From the NCBI GenBank assembly GCA_003499925.1, contig DNRQ01000071.1, forward strand, positions 1-5,880: a stretch of 5,880 nucleotides of DNA, in the 5' to 3' direction. Under the pieces are notes generated by a model, which was given only the letters and a program-made list of their open reading frames with translations, did no database searches and was not told the DNA's origin. This stretch comes from Geobacter sp. (lineage in GTDB: Bacteria; Desulfobacterota; Desulfuromonadia; Geobacterales; Geobacteraceae). A program made the translations under genes and the position numbers. Shown piece by piece: positions 4,648 to 5,880 of this stretch. The stretch's first letter is position 1; each line of letters begins with the position of its first letter.

Positions 4648-5880
4648 TCAGCTGCGAAATCCCTCCAGGCTGGTTACCGCGCCGGTTGCCAGGCAGTCGA
4701 GCTCGGAAAGTGCGACCAGCCGCTTTAACAGGCAAAATCCCAGCACCAGCAGTGCCAGTATCAGTATCACGACACCTTGCCAGCCGTACGAGGACCAGAA
4801 CAGACCGCCGACGGTACCGGAAACGCTCGATCCGAAATAGTAGAAGAAGAGGTAGATCGAGGCGGCTTGGGCCCTTGCCGTGCGCGCCCTGCTCCCCACC
4901 CAGCTGGAGGCTATGGTGTGGGCACCGAAAAAGCCGCAGGTGAAAACGGCGATCCCTGTCACGATGCCGCTCACGCTCTGCGAAAGGGTCGCCAGCGTGC
5001 CGAGCCCCATGGTGACCATGGCGAGAAAGAGCATCCGGCTGCGCCCGAAGCGCTCCACCTGACGCCCCACCAGCGAGGAGCTGAATGAGCCGAGCAGGTA
5101 GACCAGGAAGACCAGGCTGACCACGGACTGGCTCAGGTAATAGGGTGGGGCCAGAAGCCGGAAGGTGATGTAGTTGTAGAGTGTTACGAAGCATCCCATG
5201 ATGAGGAACGATATGCCGTAGAGACAGAGCAGCGCCGGGTCCTCCAGTTGTTTGCGCAACGAGCTGAACAGGTAGCGCGCCGCAAAGGGACGCCTGCTGA
5301 AGTTGCTGGAAGGGGGGAGGGATCTGGCGAAATGCAGGCTCAGGATGAGGCAGAAAATGCCGATGGCGCAAAGGGCCGCGCGCCAGGAGACGTACTCGGT
5401 GACCGTCGCCGTGAAGATCCGGCCGGTCATGCCTCCGATGGCGTTGCCGCTGATGTAGAGTCCGATGGCGGAGGTAAGCGATGCGGGGGCGATCTCCTCG
5501 CTCAGGTACGCCATGGCGACCGCCGGCAGTCCGGCCAGGGCGATGCCCTGCAGCAGCCGGAGCGCGAGCAGCGCGGGGAGGGTGTGGGTCAGGGAGGTGA
5601 GAAGCGCCAGCAGGGAGGTGAGCAGCAGGGAGGCGACCATGACCCGCTTGCGGCCGAGGCTCTCCGAGATGGTTCCGGCAAAGAGCATGGCGATCGCCAG
5701 CGCGCAGGTGCAAACCGATAGAGGCAGGCTGCCCAGTGCGGCAGCCACGCCGAACTCCCGGGAGAAAACCGGCAGCAGCGGTTGCACGTCGTAGAGTGTG
5801 ATGAAGGTGACGAACCCGGCGGTGAAAAATGCCAGGTTGATTTGCCGGTATCGCTTGGTGCCGCTCTTGATGGATCCCAT
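4648..5880 (-). CDS. MFS transporter, YnfM/AraJ-like exporter
   Basis: This 410-residue inner-membrane protein has the twelve-helix layout of the major facilitator superfamily: two six-helix halves (about residues 14-187 and 215-388) joined by a basic loop (SSNFSRRPFAARYLF, 191-205). The superfamily motif A between helices 2 and 3 is G69-TISESLGRKR, and a degenerate second copy, GRQVERFGRSR, starts at 272. YLSEEI (125-130), GLYISGNAIGGMTGR (140-154), GFFGAHTIASSWVG (316-329) and YYFGSSVSGTVGG (347-359) closely follow remembered stretches of E. coli YnfM. That makes it a proton-driven efflux-type permease of that subfamily. The substrate is not predictable from sequence. The ATG sits on the last three bases of the window, so the upstream ribosome binding site is unseen and a start further out cannot be excluded. 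The length is normal for the family and the gene appears intact. The stop is followed after 104 bases by the 90-residue gene, with no clear terminator between. Confidence 0.93.
   Translation of the reverse strand: MGSIKSGTKRYRQINLAFFTAGFVTFITLYDVQPLLPVFSREFGVAAALGSLPLSVCTCALAIAMLFAGTISESLGRKRVMVASLLLTSLLALLTSLTHTLPALLALRLLQGIALAGLPAVAMAYLSEEIAPASLTSAIGLYISGNAIGGMTGRIFTATVTEYVSWRAALCAIGIFCLILSLHFARSLPPSSNFSRRPFAARYLFSSLRKQLEDPALLCLYGISFLIMGCFVTLYNYITFRLLAPPYYLSQSVVSLVFLVYLLGSFSSSLVGRQVERFGRSRMLFLAMVTMGLGTLATLSQSVSGIVTGIAVFTCGFFGAHTIASSWVGSRARTARAQAASIYLFFYYFGSSVSGTVGGLFWSSYGWQGVVILILALLVLGFCLLKRLVALSELDCLATGAVTSLEGFRS

Noticed and set aside
4628..5713. Minus-strand frame of 361 codons overlapping the MFS gene
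   Set aside because: An out-of-frame shadow of the GC-rich transporter gene, rich in Arg/His/Pro/Ala, with no membrane segments or recognisable motif.

Overview
The window looks like an accessory-rich stretch of a Geobacter-type (Desulfuromonadia) chromosome. This is an inference from three things: a class I hybrid-cluster protein (Hcp) with a candidate HcpR-type operator, a fibronectin-III-ended hypothetical protein of a kind I associate with Geobacter genomes, and palindromic intergenic repeats of a style common in that group. No rRNA, tRNA or CRISPR array is visible. All the convincing intact genes are on the minus strand.

Layout. Positions 1-297 hold the broken 5' half of an IS66-family transposase, cut inside its zinc-ribbon region next to an exact 18-bp tandem duplication. 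A GC-rich palindrome follows at 298-318. Positions 564-920 are a 21-bp tandem repeat with a second, 126-bp period. It may encode a very hydrophobic 142-residue minus-strand protein, but this is doubtful. Two further palindromes (1055-1077, 1094-1107) lie just beyond the 3' end of a 213-residue hypothetical protein (1115-1756). That gene has a strong ribosome binding site and a plausible promoter. Another palindrome of the 298-318 type (1931-1953) and a strong hairpin terminator (1998-2031) separate it from hcp.

hcp (2075-3781) is intact, with every hybrid-cluster ligand in place. Its upstream region carries a perfect 12-bp palindrome of HcpR/Crp-Fnr type, centred exactly 41.5 bases before the start site implied by a candidate -10 box. 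That is the geometry of class II activation, so hcp is probably a single-gene unit induced by nitrosative stress through an HcpR-like activator. Upstream of it (4037-4166) is a hairpin-plus-tandem-repeat element of mobile-repeat style. Next come a 90-residue orphan gene (4271-4543) and a complete YnfM-type MFS exporter (4648-5880) whose start codon touches the right edge of the window.

The genes do not form one obvious pathway. Hcp is the only one with a well-defined biochemical role (NO and hydroxylamine detoxification). The rest is a transporter of unknown substrate, two hypothetical proteins and repeat debris. I see no clear evidence of a new multi-gene system. The most unusual items are the hierarchical 21/126-bp repeat and the exact HcpR-type promoter layout.
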